Below, one piece after another: positions 1-11,362 of a stretch of DNA of 64,000 bases. The DNA is taken from contig JABAKD010000025.1 in the NCBI GenBank assembly GCA_012845835.1, positions 1,391,001-1,455,000 on the forward strand. The letters run 5' to 3'. A program made the position numbers and the translations under genes. Below the pieces are notes generated by a model. The model did no database searches. It was not told where the DNA came from and saw only the letters and a program-made list of their open reading frames with translations. Each line of letters opens with the position of its first letter. Position 1 is the stretch's first letter. This DNA is from Undaria pinnatifida (lineage: Eukaryota > Sar > Phaeophyceae > Laminariales > Alariaceae).

Positions 1-200
1 GAATTCTGTACACCCGTGCAACGATACCAGGGGTACGGGTACAGCACTTTCGGTACCCACCCGGAACTGCTGTGAGTTCTGTACGCCCGTGCCCCACCAT
101 ACCCCGAACCTCTGGAAGTTACGTAACACTTCGATACCCGTACCCGAAACTTCTGCAAGCTCTGTAAGACCCCCATACCCTTACCCGGAATCCACAAATC
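1..200. repeat. Degenerate tandem repeat, about 42-45 bp unit
   Basis: Four or so diverged units recur, each with a GAAC/GAAA-CT-CTG start, a TTCTGTA-like middle and a run of ACCCGTACCC or CCATACCC. No coding sequence is credible here; the open frames are short and built from the repeat itself. The repeat may extend left of the window. Confidence 0.5.
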
Positions 201-1008
201 CTACGATTGTATTGCAAGAGACGGGGATGCCCCCATATCTTTTTATCTGACTGAGGAGTTGAATTCGACTCGAAATTGTGTCGAGGGGTTCTCAATATGT
301 TGGGCCTAGGGAAGAAATATACGAGCTCATACCTACCACAGACGAATAGCATGGTAGATATACTGACTCACAACCTGTGTGTCAACCGTTATCGCCCCTC
401 ATCGCGGACGACCAAAATAACCGGAGAATGAGATGTTACCGCAAAACACAGAAGAAAGCACATCCCCCTTAGATATCACCCCCCTTGCATGAGCACACCC
501 GGTGATATATTGTTTGTTTCGTTTTTCTACCATCACGTTATCACCGGGGGTAGGTTAAATACCAAACCCCCTACGGGGAACGCTGTAAAATAGCAACAAA
601 CTACCAACTTATCACACCGCCTGGTGGATACCATTCACCCGCAGCGGCAACCGGTTTGAACAACAGCATGGAGGCAACGGCCATGCACCATCACAGTGAT
701 CCGAACAGGTCTGCGGCCCCAACCTCACCGGTACCTGGTGTTGCCTCGCCTCGAGCGACATTCACGTCGTTTTTCTCCGGGATCAGACCGGTTACCGGTA
801 CAGGTGATGGTGATACGGACACCCCATATATATCCTACTTCCGCCGTGCCCCAAGCCCCTACTACGTGTACCGGCACTGGTCAAGCACCCGAAGCCCAGG
901 AAACCACGGCCAACTCGCCAGGCAAAGGGCCTGAGGTCCCGCGTCAGCAGCACCCGAATCGTCAGTCACTACGGCTGTCACAAGCATCGAGACCATGCTG
1001 CCAGGTAG
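201..1008. other. Non-coding, with dispersed GTTA(T/G)CACACCCC motifs
   Basis: No gene recognised. Motifs such as GTTATCACCGGGGG, TTATCACACCGCC and GAGCACACCCGGTGA occur between 480 and 640 and recur, partly inverted, at 1955-2290 (GTTAGCACACCCCCTC, TTTCACCGGGGTGTGC). This suggests the remains of one repeat around the coding fragments at 1.0-1.5 kb and 2.5-3.2 kb. Open frames at 656-1142 resemble no family I know. Confidence 0.4.
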
Positions 1009-1505
1009 GTGCGAGCCATGATTGGAAAAACAACGACGGGGAAGACGCACTGTATGCTCAAAATCATGGCTTCGCCGGCCACCAACGACGACCGCGGCAA
1101 CCCGGAGCCCCTCTCCACGGGGCTACTGGCGCAGTGGGTTAAAACGTCTTGGGACAAAACTGATGGAAAACTCGTCTGTTCCAGCTGGGAGAAGGCTGGC
1201 CTGCTTCTTCTCCTCGACGGCTCGGGAAAAGAAGCACGGGTCAGAAAGAAGCTGAACTCGGACGCCCAAGCAAACCTTAACCTTTTGCATGCGGATGTCG
1301 GCGAGGAAAGGCGCAGACCTGAGGACGACTTGCTGTAGGTGTTCGACATTAGCGATGACGACGACACGGGCACGATCGGCGCCGGGGACGACGACGACGA
1401 CGACGAGGAAGACGTGCGGCGGGGCGTGAGGCCGGAAGCCGGAGATGGATCCGAAGAGGTGGCTGGCGCGGGAATTGTCGTGCCGGCTGCTGTCGACTTG
1501 ACCTG
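1009..1505 (+). pseudogene. Possible pogo/Tigger-type transposase C-terminal remnant
   Basis: A plus-strand frame runs from 1009 to a TAG at 1336-1338 and continues in the same frame to a TGA near 1507. The first part contains a WVKTSWDK...SSWEKAGL arrangement, resembling the tryptophan-rich segment ending in W-x-KAG(L/F) near the end of DDE transposases of the pogo/Tigger group. The part after the TAG is rich in Asp/Glu (several GAC runs), a common acidic tail in such proteins. No catalytic DDE triad is visible and upstream sequence gives no convincing continuation. What is seen is a short coding-like frame with one internal stop; the family assignment is inference and weak. Confidence 0.3.
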
Positions 1506-2511
1506 TTGACTTGCCCTTACAATATTGCTGCGTATGAGTTTGATTTTAAATGTGTTTTTCACCTGGTGCGCTAGAGCTTGTGAGGCATGGTTGAATGAAC
1601 GGTTGCGATCTATAAAATGGCACGGTGCACCACTTTTTGTGAGGTTCTTGAATTTGAGAGCTTAAGACCTCTCCCAGAAACGCATTTGGAGAAAAACGAT
1701 ACAGCTACCGGATGAAAAATCGCATGTCCGAGGTACCCACCAAATAATGCCGAACAAATAAGCGCATGTCCGATGATATTGGGTTAAGAAGCCCTGACAT
1801 TCCGAAAAAAAACACGCACACGAAAAGTGATACCTCTATCGTAGCACGCGTCAGTTTCAAACGTGTGCCTTACCATGACCGGTATTACGTGATACTGTAA
1901 TGGAAAAAAAAAAGTCTGGTTTAAATCCTGTACCTCTCACGGGCTAGCATACCCCTTGTTATCACACCCCCTGCAATCTTGCCGCGGTCTGTTCACTCTT
2001 TTTACCAGTCATTGATACCGTTAGTTATCTCGTTAGCTCAGGCCTTCGTTAGCATCCCCCCCTCGTTAGCAACCCCCCTGTAATATGGGCGGAGTTTTTC
2101 ACAATCTTTACAAATCTTTAATATCGTTAGCACACCCCCTCCTTAGCACACCCCAGCTGCGGGGCTACCGTGCATGGTTGCTATCACCGGGGATACGTTA
2201 GATACCACAATCCCCCACAACAGCACAGCCCAGTGAAAATATTTTCAAACGCTGAATTGTTTTCACCGGGGTGTGCTTTTTCCGATATATACGGTATTAC
2301 GCGCGATATCCGCCAATCAATAACAACAACGTGATTAGAGGTACGGGATTAGCTCCCAATGAGATTAACATCGGCCGATACCCGAGGATTCCAAAGACTA
2401 CACTGACTGGCGGGTAGCAGTGCAAAAAGACACCAAACAAGGCCAAAAGCGGGATCAGCTTGATTCCCTTGAACTCATGCGAGGCAGACAAATACTAGCT
2501 GACAACTTGGT
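1506..2511. other. Non-coding; dispersed repeat pieces
   Basis: No gene seen. Positions 1617-1710 resemble 42465-42560 (shared GGTGCAC, TTCTTGA/TTCCTCA, GAGCTTAAGAC/GAGCTCAAGAC), so both may be remnants of one mobile element. Positions 1955-2290 hold several copies of a GTTA(T/G)CACACCCC motif. Confidence 0.4.
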
Positions 2512-3166
2512 ATGAGAGGAAGATTGATTACTGAAAAAAAACATGAAGCTGTAAATAAAGGAATTGATGCAGCCATGAGCAATAAATCGAAACTCGAAAT
2601 AGGAGACTGGGCGTGGATATACGATGACCACAGCACTGTCACGGGAGGCGGAAAACATGTTCTCAAAACAAACGAGGGTGGCTCCGCCCTGAAATTTGTT
2701 GCAGCACTGGTGAGTAAACTGGCAAATTGTTGGACATGCCCATACAAAGAGCTAATTGTGGGTCCGGGAAAAACGGCCGACGGTAGAGAGGTGGGACCAA
2801 AATCATTTTCGTTGGAGATAACGAGCCCGGTCGAGGAATGAATGCGAGCGTGCCGGGATACACCGATGTAAAAAATGCTTTAACCCTTACGACGGAGTGA
2901 CCCCGCCGAGCTTTTTCCATGGGCCCTGAGAAACAATATTCTCAACAAGTTCTCAGAGCTATCCCCACCGTTCCACCTAACGGCCGAGGATGTGACCACG
3001 GCGCTAGACACAAATGGGGTGACGCCGTGCACAATGGCAAAGATCTGTTGATGAGAGGGCTAGGCGGAACGATTGCATTGCAATACCTCACATACTGGGG
3101 TAATCGAGTACGGCCCTCGTGGGAACACGAAGAGGATTCAAACAAGCATGGTAACCACGTAGTCGG

Positions 3167-3167
<1 letters not shown>
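2512..3167 (+). pseudogene. Chromovirus (Ty3/gypsy) integrase C-terminus and chromodomain, frameshifted
   Basis: The open frame 2512-2841 reads like the part after the integrase core in chromoviruses: an EIGDWAWIYDDHST stretch, then LANCWTCPYKELIVGPGKT, equivalent to the GPY/F-type module. After the TGA at 2839 the similarity continues in other frames: a LRNNILNKFSELSPPFHLTA-like segment at about 2927-2985, then a chromodomain-like segment at 3049-3165 (QYLTYWGNRV...SWEHEED...YY). At least two frame changes separate these blocks. The last conserved tyrosines merge into the (TAC)n tract. No LTR, integrase catalytic core or reverse transcriptase was found upstream, so this is a 5'-truncated relic. 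It is not a copy of the 6.7-15 kb element, whose C-terminus has a different sequence. Confidence 0.65.
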
Positions 3168-3240
<73 letters not shown>

Positions 3241-3247
3241 GCTACTG

Positions 3248-3279
<32 letters not shown>

Positions 3280-3280
3280 G

Positions 3281-3315
<35 letters not shown>

Positions 3316-3316
3316 G

Positions 3317-3348
<32 letters not shown>

Positions 3349-3355
3349 GCTACTG

Positions 3356-3393
<38 letters not shown>

Positions 3394-3394
3394 G

Positions 3395-3432
<38 letters not shown>

Positions 3433-3460
3433 GCTACTGCTACTGCTACTACTACTACTG
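3168..3460 (+). repeat. (TAC)n microsatellite with TGC interruptions
   Basis: About 290 bp of nearly uninterrupted TAC triplets with scattered GC-TAC variants. It starts exactly at the Tyr codons ending the chromodomain relic, which suggests that it grew from a short Tyr codon run. The long poly-Ser, poly-Val and poly-Tyr frames here are artefacts of the repeat. Confidence 0.95.
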
Positions 3461-3616
3461 GGCGGGAAACCCCGTTCAAGACGGGGGTGGAAACGCAAAG
3501 TTCTGTATGTACCGAGTCCAAGAGCGAAAAGAACCATTGCCCGCGAAAAAGGGGAGAGACACGCACTGAAATGATAATATAATAACGTTGCTGCGATGAC
3601 CGAGGAAGTGCGGGAT

Positions 3617-3861
3617 TCTTTTCATCTGACATCGTCGGCGTCGGCTCGTATATCTGTTATAACCCGACGAACACAGTGTGGCAGCTGGAAAAGGTGGTGG
3701 TGTTGGCGGAAGATGCGAAGAGCAAGAAGCTGCCGCAAATGATCAAGATGCTGGACCTGGGGAAGCAGTGCAACGTGCGCCTGTCCAAGGATCGCTGGCA
3801 ACCGTCGGAGATCAGCGAGGAGCGTGGTGCTGGCACGCACACGAAAGAACGAAGGGTGTAA
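3617..3861 (+). pseudogene. Coding-like fragment of unknown family
   Basis: A frame without stops reads SDIVGVGSYICYNPTNTVWQ followed by a lysine- and leucine-rich stretch to the TAA at 3859. Its composition looks like real protein, and it lies just downstream of the chromovirus relic beyond the TAC tract. It may be the tail of that element, or of an unrelated gene. No domain recognised; no start codon context supports it as an independent gene. Confidence 0.3.
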
Positions 3862-3924
3862 AGCACTACGCACCATCTTTGGAGTAGCGGCAAACGGGGC
3901 GGAACGCGGGGGGTCACATTACGG

Positions 3925-4120
3925 AGAGACACTACTGCGAGACGGTCGACTGGGGTGATTGGAGGTGACAGTGCTACAGAACCAGTCGATCAACTGGGGG
4001 GATGGGGGTTAGGTTAACGTACAGAGAGACACGACTTCAGGTCGGTCAACCGGGGTGGTCGGGGGTTGCAGTGACACTGAACCAGTCGAGCAACACTGGG
4101 GAAATTTGTGGTTACAGAGC
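3925..4120 (+). repeat. Two-unit degenerate tandem repeat, period about 100 bp
   Basis: Units starting AGAGACAC at 3925 and 4025 share GGTCG(A/G)(C/T), GGGGTG, GAACCAGTCGA and CAACTGGGG/CAACACTGGGG blocks in the same order. No coding signal. Confidence 0.6.
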
Positions 4121-4815
4121 AACATTGTCATTCTACAGGTGAACAAAAGGGGGTACCGGAGAACAGCAGTATAGTAAGAGTATGGTGAAAATATAGCTCA
4201 GGCTACAAAATGGAGCATTTTTTCCGTGCTATAAAGAAGTGCATACTACTAGGAGATTGGCATATTGGGTGATTTGTTTTTTCCTGGGTTTCCACAACAG
4301 CAAATTGGCTTTAGTTGTTTTTCCTAACCAGCTATCTCACATGTGGATTGTTGTTCCGTCGGTCGCCCTTGTATGGCGACGACGGGTCAGGATGGGCTAG
4401 TGCGGTGAGATTGGTTTCCAACAGCATTTGCGAAGCAGCCTGATGCTTGGCACATGAGGACAGGTATTCCAAGAGTGTGGGAGCCACCTCTCACACGAGG
4501 ATAACTTAGCGCCCATGTATGGTAAGAACGATGGACGTACGCAGCAGCAGGACTGTAACCGGAGAAGACGCGATAAGCGGAGAAGAGCCGCGCAGATACT
4601 TGGTTGGGCAAGAGTAGATGTAGTTCAAAGCTGTGTTGAAATGAAAGTACATCGGAGAGGTATCCAGTTTGCAATATCCCGCTGGGTAGGTGGGTTGTGG
4701 CTTCAGAGAGCGCCTGAGCACAGCAGAGTAGTAGCGCGTTGCGTGCGGTTGTGGCCCAGAATACATCCGCCACATAAATTGCGCCCTCCCGCCCCCTGCC
4801 CCCTTCCCCGACGAC
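4121..4815. other. No feature recognised
   Basis: Open frames on both strands at 4387-4842 are of similar length and mirror each other, which is typical of chance frames. No motif, repeat or RNA could be supported. Confidence 0.4.
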
Positions 4816-5900
4816 CCACCATCCGCACCATCGTCTAGACATAGCGCTACGCGTGTAGCAAACTCCGATATCTACGCGACATAAATCTGTTGGAATCCCC
4901 CCCCCCCCCCGACACCGCTTCGAACACTCCGCCTTCTCCTCACTGGTTGTACGAGTTACAGGACATACATAATAAACTGATGTATTGCTGCCACAACCGT
5001 CAGATTAGTTCCCTTAAAGGATATATAGTTTCCGCGCACATAATATAAAAATTAAAATACACCCCAGCTGTGAGATCGAATATTTTGTCGGAACTCATAT
5101 TTGCAAGCTGTGCGTGATGCTCCGGTCGCGCGTGTTACGGGTTGTGCGTCCTCGTTAAGGTTATAGGTCGGCGACTCCCCTGGCAACTACAGTGTAGCTA
5201 TCAGGGTCAACAGCGTGATGTTAGGCAGTCTGTGCGCGGAAACTATAAAACCCGTTTCTGAGGGGGACAAAATCTGACAGCTGTGGAAGGAAATGCATCA
5301 GTTTATCAAGGAAAAACAGCTGTATGTCGAATATCCGGTGAGGGGAGGGCGGAGTTTTTAAGGGCGTGGGGGCCTGGGTTTGTACAAGCTAGGGCGGGGA
5401 GGGGGGGGTAGGGGTAAGCGGGCAGGGCAACTCAATATGTGCATGGAAACTATAAATCCCGTCCTGTAAGTCGTACAACCAGTGCGGAGAGGGCAGAGCG
5501 TTCGAGGGGGTGGGGTTGGGGGTGTGGGTGGGGGTGGGGAGGGATGGGGAGGGGGCGAAAGGGTGTTTCAAAAAGAGCAGGTCGCATAGATATAGGGGTT
5601 TGATATACGCGTGGTGCTAGGTGTAAGCAATGGGGCTGATGGTGAGGAAGGAGGGGGCGCTGGGTAAGGGAGGGGGGGGAAGGGATTGCAACACCCTCAT
5701 AGATGGCTCCTGAAAGATAATGAGGTGATATCAAGTGCGTGGAAGTGTTTATTACTTTGGCAGATTTCGACGATAGGTGGGGTGTTTCAGCAAGAGGTAA
5801 CGGGAAACGAAGGGGGGGAGAGGGGGGGTGCGGTTCGGGGAGAGGGGGGGGGGAACGGTTTTCAACAGGTTTTGGTCACATATAATAGCTTGGTATAAAG
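4816..5900 (+). repeat. Module A repeat, short minus piece plus long plus copy
   Basis: From about 5056 the signature head (CAGCTGTGAGATCGAATATT) starts a plus-oriented copy. It continues through the GCGCGGAAACTATAAA block, the CTGACAGCTGTGGAAGG block and several G-runs to the cGATTTCGA/GTGGGG(C/T)GTTT block near 5770. Positions 4816-5045 carry the inverted 3' part of the same family (CTCACTGGTTGTACGA, TTTCCGCGCACA), so the pair is head-to-head around an AT-rich spacer. Purely non-coding. Confidence 0.8.
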
Positions 5901-6084
5901 AAAAGAAACACCACTCAGCGATCATCTCTACGCGCTAGGGCATGTTTTCATGAGCACCACTAACAAGAGCACCAGACATGGACGCGACATCTACAGGACG
6001 ACAACATCTTCGACGATAGTGGGGAGAAAACAGGGCGTATAATCATACACTGGATGATAACAACGTGAAAAAGAAGTACAAAGG

Positions 6085-6721
6085 GTTATGATAGCACTGC
6101 GGTAGACCACACTACCAACTTATTACGAAGGGTATTTCGTGCCTCCGGCCGTTTGCATGATCGCCTGACAACCTCTACCAAGCGAAGCAGCATATGGTAA
6201 CAAAGTAAAGTCACCCTCGCGTTCAATAGTGGTGACATCGCATGCCCACGTCACCTCGCTTGGTGTATTTGTAAGAGGTATCTCTGTCTTGGATTTGGCG
6301 ACCGCAGAGCCCCACATCGGCACGACAAAAATCTTTGGCGTAAAATTGCATATGTGAGACAATAATAAAATGTGAAAAGGAGATACAGAGAGGTATGCTA
6401 AAATTGCGGTAAACCGCACTACCAACTTATTACGTAAGGTATTCCGTCCATACCGTCTGCATGATCGCCTCCGAACTTATGCCAAGCAAAGTATGACTAA
6501 CGAAGTAACGTAATTGAGCGCGTGTACACTAAGCGTTCCTTTCAAAACAATAACGATTCGCATCTCTCCCTGTCGTTTTCAATGGCGGTGACATTGCATG
6601 ACTACATGGCCTCGCCTGTTGTATTTGGCAATGTGCATCTGTTTCATAAAATTAGCGATGTCATAAAATCATGGTATCTACATGATTGTACCTATCGATT
6701 GAAATATTCTATTATTCGATC
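6085..6721 (+). repeat. Module B repeat, left part (split by the gypsy insertion)
   Basis: Two tandem units of about 306 bp start with GCGGTA(G/A)ACC(A/G)CACTACCAACT at 6104 and 6410; the second contains the palindrome GCGGTAAACCGC. The sequence is inverted at 17060-17525 and 20740-21565 and occurs again at 48700-49720. At 6721 it is interrupted by the Ty3/gypsy element and resumes at 14952. Confidence 0.8.
6718..6721. other. Target-site duplication GATC, left copy
   Basis: GATC directly left of the LTR at 6722, matched by GATC at 14952-14955. The uninterrupted paralogue near 17160 (inverse strand) reads a single GATC at this position, confirming a 4-bp duplication. Confidence 0.85.
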
Positions 6722-7184
6722 TATGGAACCTGGTATCTCACGGGGTCCCGGAGTCGAAGTGGAGAGGGTGGTCCCGGAGGTCTGGTACTCGTCGCGGATG
6801 GTCGGTAGTCGGAGCGGAGAGGTCGTCGCAGAGCTGAAGTCGAAGCGGAGAGGTCGTCGCAGAGCTGAAGTCGAAGCGGAGAGGGCGTCGCGGTGCTGAG
6901 GTCCCTTGACGATCGTTCTCAACAGCGAACGTGACTGATAACCTTTCTTTCCTATATGTAGCAAGGAGATGCTAAGCCAGAGCTAGAGGGACGGTGGGCA
7001 TATGCCCTTCGTCATGCGGCGGGATCATCTTTCGGTGGCTGACCTTCCGGGGACGGGTCAACGCCGTCTATGACGGGTGACGCCGTTCGCGACCCGGGAT
7101 CGTGTATTGCCTGACCGGTGACGTGTCCTCTCGCGCATGCGTGTACGCGATCTACGATAGATATCTACGACCTTGTCTTCCACA
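6722..7184 (-). repeat. 3' LTR of the gypsy element (463 bp)
   Basis: Matches 14520-14951 across its whole length. The extra 31 bp is a tandem duplication of a GTCGTCGCAGAGCTGAAG-containing segment around 6812-6880. Substitutions relative to the other LTR are few (for example at 6734 and 7163). Confidence 0.95.
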
Positions 7185-7198
7185 TCACCCCCCTCTGT
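7185..7198 (-). other. Polypurine tract of the gypsy element
   Basis: On the minus strand AGAGGGGGGTGA ends directly at the 3' LTR. This is the expected position and composition of the primer for plus-strand DNA synthesis in LTR retrotransposons. Confidence 0.8.
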
Positions 7199-7963
7199 AT
7201 TCGCTGCAAGCCCATCTTAGCTAAAGATGGTTTTGTAGCGGTCAACGGGGGGACGACAATTTTAGGAAACGGGGTGTCGATTTATCGGATCGAGACACAG
7301 CAGCTGTTATATGCGTGCATCCACTCCTTATAACTGACGTGTTTAGCAAACACGGGTGTGAAACACCGGGCCAGCGAAGATGTTTACATTTTCGAGCTTG
7401 CATGCTGACAGCGTGCACTGGAGTTGTATGGGGTTTCCAAATATTATCTCAACGCACGTATTCCGTGTGGCCACACGTACTGGTGCGCCCCTCGTGGTTG
7501 CTGTTCTGGGAACCACGGGCAGCGAAATTGTTTAGTGATTTCTCTTTTGTGGCGGGTCCGCCTAGATATTTTCACTCGGAGTCAGCTCAGTTGATCTAGG
7601 TGCATCAATGTGTGACTTCGTTTTAGGTGGGGTGGAGTCGCGTGAAGCTCCTTTTCCCTGTGTGTTTAGTGTTCGAACAATTTGTTTGTGGCTTGACGGT
7701 GGTGTTGCTGTTTTGTCCCGTTTGGAACGGAGTGTCGGGCACGGGCGTGAATCGTCACGCTTCTTACAGCCTCTCTCCGTTGGGTACAACAATTTCCTTA
7801 ACGTTTCCTTGCCCCCGGCTATTCCCACCGGAATGCCGGGTAGAGTGCCCGTCAGATCATGGTCGACACGAGTGTGTACTGCCATGCCTGCTGGTGCTAC
7901 TCTCATCACCGTTGTTGACTCTTGTGCTTACAGCTGAGTCAACTGTGTTAGCCAGCTTGTTCG
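7199..7963 (-). other. Untranslated region between pol and the 3' LTR
   Basis: About 765 bp after the integrase/chromodomain stop. A minus-strand frame of 115 residues (7562-7909) and longer plus-strand frames exist, but none has a recognisable domain. A third gene (env-like) cannot be supported. Confidence 0.5.
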
Positions 7964-10018
7964 TTATTCGGTTACGCCGCGGAGCATCTGAGAATCTATT
8001 TTGCGCTGTCTCAGTTCGTGCTCGTCCCTGCCTACTATACGCTTCCGTTTCCCGAGAGAAGGGAGGGGGGGCGAAGAAGGCGAGGTTATCGCGAGTTGCA
8101 AACCCTTTTGGGCTCGGTATGCGGCGATCAATTCGTGACATTGGGGTATTTCGTCCGCGCGATACTCGAGGTCGGATTCAGGGCCGTAACCTCGGAGTCT
8201 TAGGCGGTACTTGTAGTTGTGGGGGCTTGGTCTGCCAGGTCCCCTTTTATGATCTACTACCCTGTCTACGAAGTAGGACTCAATTTTGGGTCGAGCCGCG
8301 TCTGGATGGTCCAACTCGGGTAGGGGAATGGGCTTCCCTAAAAACAATTCCGCCAGCTTCTCAAATTGAGGTGCGGGTGGTGTTTCCCGTTGATGGTAGG
8401 GCTTTATATGGGCTAGGTGGACTGACACTTCTCGGGTGTCGTTCGTTAGTCGTACTCTATACACCACTGGTGATAATTGTGAGCAGACGACATACGGTCC
8501 TCGCCATGGTAATAGCAGTTTTGGGTTGGACCCATCCGAATCCTGGTACGGTCTGTACACGAGTACTTCCTGTCCAGGTTTGAACACCGGGTACGGTTTA
8601 AGTTTGCTATTTTGTTCTGCCTGCTTGTCTGCACGCTCGGTTAAGTTTCGGCGTGCGAGCTCAAAGGCAATTTGCAAATTGTCCCGTGTGTTTTGTGCGA
8701 GTTCGTCGGTGTCTGCTGTTCTTCCTACATGAGGAATACCGAGGATTATATCGACTGGGAGTCGGGGTTGTCGTCCGAACATTAAGAAGAATGGTGTCTC
8801 ATGCATCGTTGCACTAAAGCTAGTGTTGTGCGCTAGCTGTACGAACGGTAAGAGAGTGGCCCAGTTGCTTTGATCGATTGCACTGTGCATTGCTAGCATG
8901 CTGTGCATCGTTGAGTGTACCCGTTCGGACACTGAATTGCCCTGCGGCCGGTACGGCGTTGTGCGGGTCTTTTTGTATCCGAGTATTTGTTGCAGCTGGT
9001 ATATCACCTTATTCTCGAATTCGGGGCCTTGATCACTATGCAAGGTTTCTGGTGGGCCGAAAATGCTGATTATTCTCTCGATTATGGCATTGGCTACTGT
9101 TTCGGCCGTTTTATTACGTACCGGCAGCAGTACCGCAAACCTCGTCAGGTGGTCCATCATGGAGAGAACGTATTTGCATTCGATCCCTGCGGCTGAAGTT
9201 GATACCGATTTATACTCTACTAAGTCAACCGATATTCGTTGAAATGGCCGCTCGACAGGTAAATGGCCTGTCGGGAGCTTGGGTCTGTTGTGTGCTGTTT
9301 TTCGTCGTTGACAAGCTTGGCATTTTTCGCACCACTCTCGTACGTCGCGGCTGATGGTGGGCCACCAATATTTCTGGCGGATTTTTTCATAAGTCGGGCG
9401 AGATGCGAGGTGTCCTCCGGATAGAACGTGATCGTGGTAGGCGTGCAGAATTAATCCAACAAGGGCCTCCGGTACTACGAGTTGATCGCGGAAGGTGCTT
9501 CGTTTTCGAAGATATCCCGGAAGGTACGATTTAAACAACAGCCCGTCCTGCACTGAATAGTAAGACATGGTTGTTTTCGTTTCTTTTTCGGGTAATGGTG
9601 CGTCTGCGTGCTGTATGTAATCGATGTACCGCCCGTACTCTACTCTTTGTGCTGAGCGGAGTTTTTCTTGATCGACGGACATGAAAACATTTGTCGCGCT
9701 CACGAATACTGATTTCACACTAAAGAGCTCTCTATCGCTGCGTACTGGCTCTAGGTTATCCAGTTTGTCGGCTGAGATCTGATATGGTCGGGGGACACGA
9801 GCTATTTGTAGCTTGGGGTCATCTGGTACATTGCGGCAAATGGGCGCGAGGGACGGCACAGCTACTTCTTGCTGGTGCTCGAACGCAAACATTCGTGAAA
9901 GCGTGTCCGGTACGACGTGCAGTTTGCCTGGTTTGTGTTGGACGGTGAAGTCAAAAGACTGTAATGCTATTGCCCAGCGTGTTAACATGTTCGATGTATC
10001 TTGCATTGAGTATAGGTA
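7964..10018 (-). pseudogene. Gypsy pol: RNase H end, integrase and chromodomain
   Basis: This is the pol frame after the TGA at 10019. Residue numbers follow the frame starting at the Met at 10006. The first about 40 residues complete RNase H (QHKPG...PDTLSR). The integrase zinc-binding HHCC motif is H191/H199/C229/C232. The catalytic DDE triad is D261, D325 and E361 with 35 residues between the last two. A GPY/F module (WRGPYVV, 501-507) follows, then a chromodomain-like segment at about 578-632 (YFVDRVVDHKR...YKYRLRLRGYG). Such domains direct chromovirus integration to modified chromatin. The product acts in the retrotransposon particle and nucleus to insert the cDNA. All catalytic residues are kept; only the upstream stop prevents normal synthesis. 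Confidence 0.92.
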
Positions 10019-11362
10019 TCACAGGGCCGCGTGATCTGTCACACACACAAAATGTCGTCCCCATAAATAAGGTCGCCAGTGCTGGATGGCCAGGACCACA
10101 GCATAACATTCTTTGAGCGTAGCGGAGTAGTGGCGCTGGCTGTCGTTGAAGCGTTGACTAAAGTATGCGATTATAACGAGGTCATCGTCTTTCTGCTGGG
10201 CGAGGAAGGCACCTGCACCTGCTTCTGAAGCGTCAACGTGTATCGCAAAGTCTTTAGAAAAATCAGGAAATTGAAGTACGGGCGCCTGAGCGAGTAATTG
10301 TTTCACTGTTGCGTACGCCTGATCGTGTTCTGGTCTCCAACGTTTAGCGACTTCTTTGGCGGCCTCTTTTTTTGTGAGGGCTACCAGGGGTGCTATGATA
10401 CCGGCTAAGTTAGGTATAAACTTGCGTACAAAGTTAACCATTCCTAGCACTGACCGCAACTCCTTTATGGTTTTAGGCGTCGGCAAGTCAACTATAGCTT
10501 TTACGCGATCCTCACCGATCCGAATACCGTCGGCCGTCAGTATGTGTCCTAAGTATTTAACTTCTCGGGGGCCAAACTGTACTTTCGATGGTTTGAGGGT
10601 GAGGCCGGCTGCTTGCAAGGCTTTGAACATATTTTCGAGTAGCTGTAAGTGGCCTGTCCAGGTAGATGAACAACATATACAGTCGTCCATATATACCAAG
10701 AGCCCACTTTTGGGACCAAAATGTGCACAAGCTAGTGACATAATTCGCGAGAACAGAAACGGCGCGTTAGCTATACCGAAGGGTAGGCGTTTGAAAACCC
10801 ACTTTCCGTTCTGCGTGACAAAAGCCGTTTTATCTTGTTCGCTCTCTGCTTCTGGTATTTGGTGGTAAGCATTTTGTACGTCACACACAGTTATATAACG
10901 TGCTCCTCCGACCGTGTCAAGGTGGCTTTCTAAGTTAGGCATAGGCCACGATTTTTTGATCAGATTCTTATTTATGGTCGACCTGTAATCTACGCAGAAC
11001 CGTGGAGTGCCGTCTGATTTTGCGACAATAGTTACTGCGGAACCCCAGGGACTAGGGCGCTGTTCAATGATTCCTTCTTGTTCCATCTGGTTCACGCACT
11101 TGTCGATAGTTTCCTGTACGCGAGGGTTTGCACGGTACGGGGTTCTATTTACAGGCCGTGTTCCTGGTTCAAGAGGAAACGTTGCTTCGGCCAGGGTACA
11201 TTTACCTGGCTCTTGAGGCGACAAGGAAAAAACGCTGCAATATTTCGTGCATAGAGTCAGTACTTGTTCGCATTCGGCAGGTGTAAACGTGGTTTTATCA
11301 AATGCTCGAGTAAGTGCTGCACGAAGCTCGTTACGCGTGGATTCCGTTGTCTTGCTGTCTGT
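10019..11362 (-). pseudogene. Gypsy pol: reverse transcriptase and RNase H
   Basis: The frame is open from just after the TAA at 11363-11365 down to a TGA at 10019-10021. Numbering from the frame's TTG at 11224: the RT block with NAYHQI follows CDV at 114-116, the LPFG motif is at 147-150 (LPFGIANAP), and the polymerase YMDD box at 178-181. The thumb/connection (LGMVNFVRKFIPN) and the RNase H start (HVDASEAGAGAFLAQ) follow; the RNase H block is cut at TDHAAL by the TGA, with obvious continuation in the same frame (YLYSMQDTS). Catalyses cDNA synthesis and RNA removal. A TGA from CGA by one C-to-T change on the sense strand would explain the break. Confidence 0.93.

Noticed and set aside
3088-3632. 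Long frames of Ser, Val or Tyr runs
   Set aside because: They translate the (TAC)n microsatellite in different frames and strands.
7627-8583. Plus-strand frame of 318 residues
   Set aside because: It lies antisense to the integrase/chromodomain and 3' region of the gypsy element and shows no domain.
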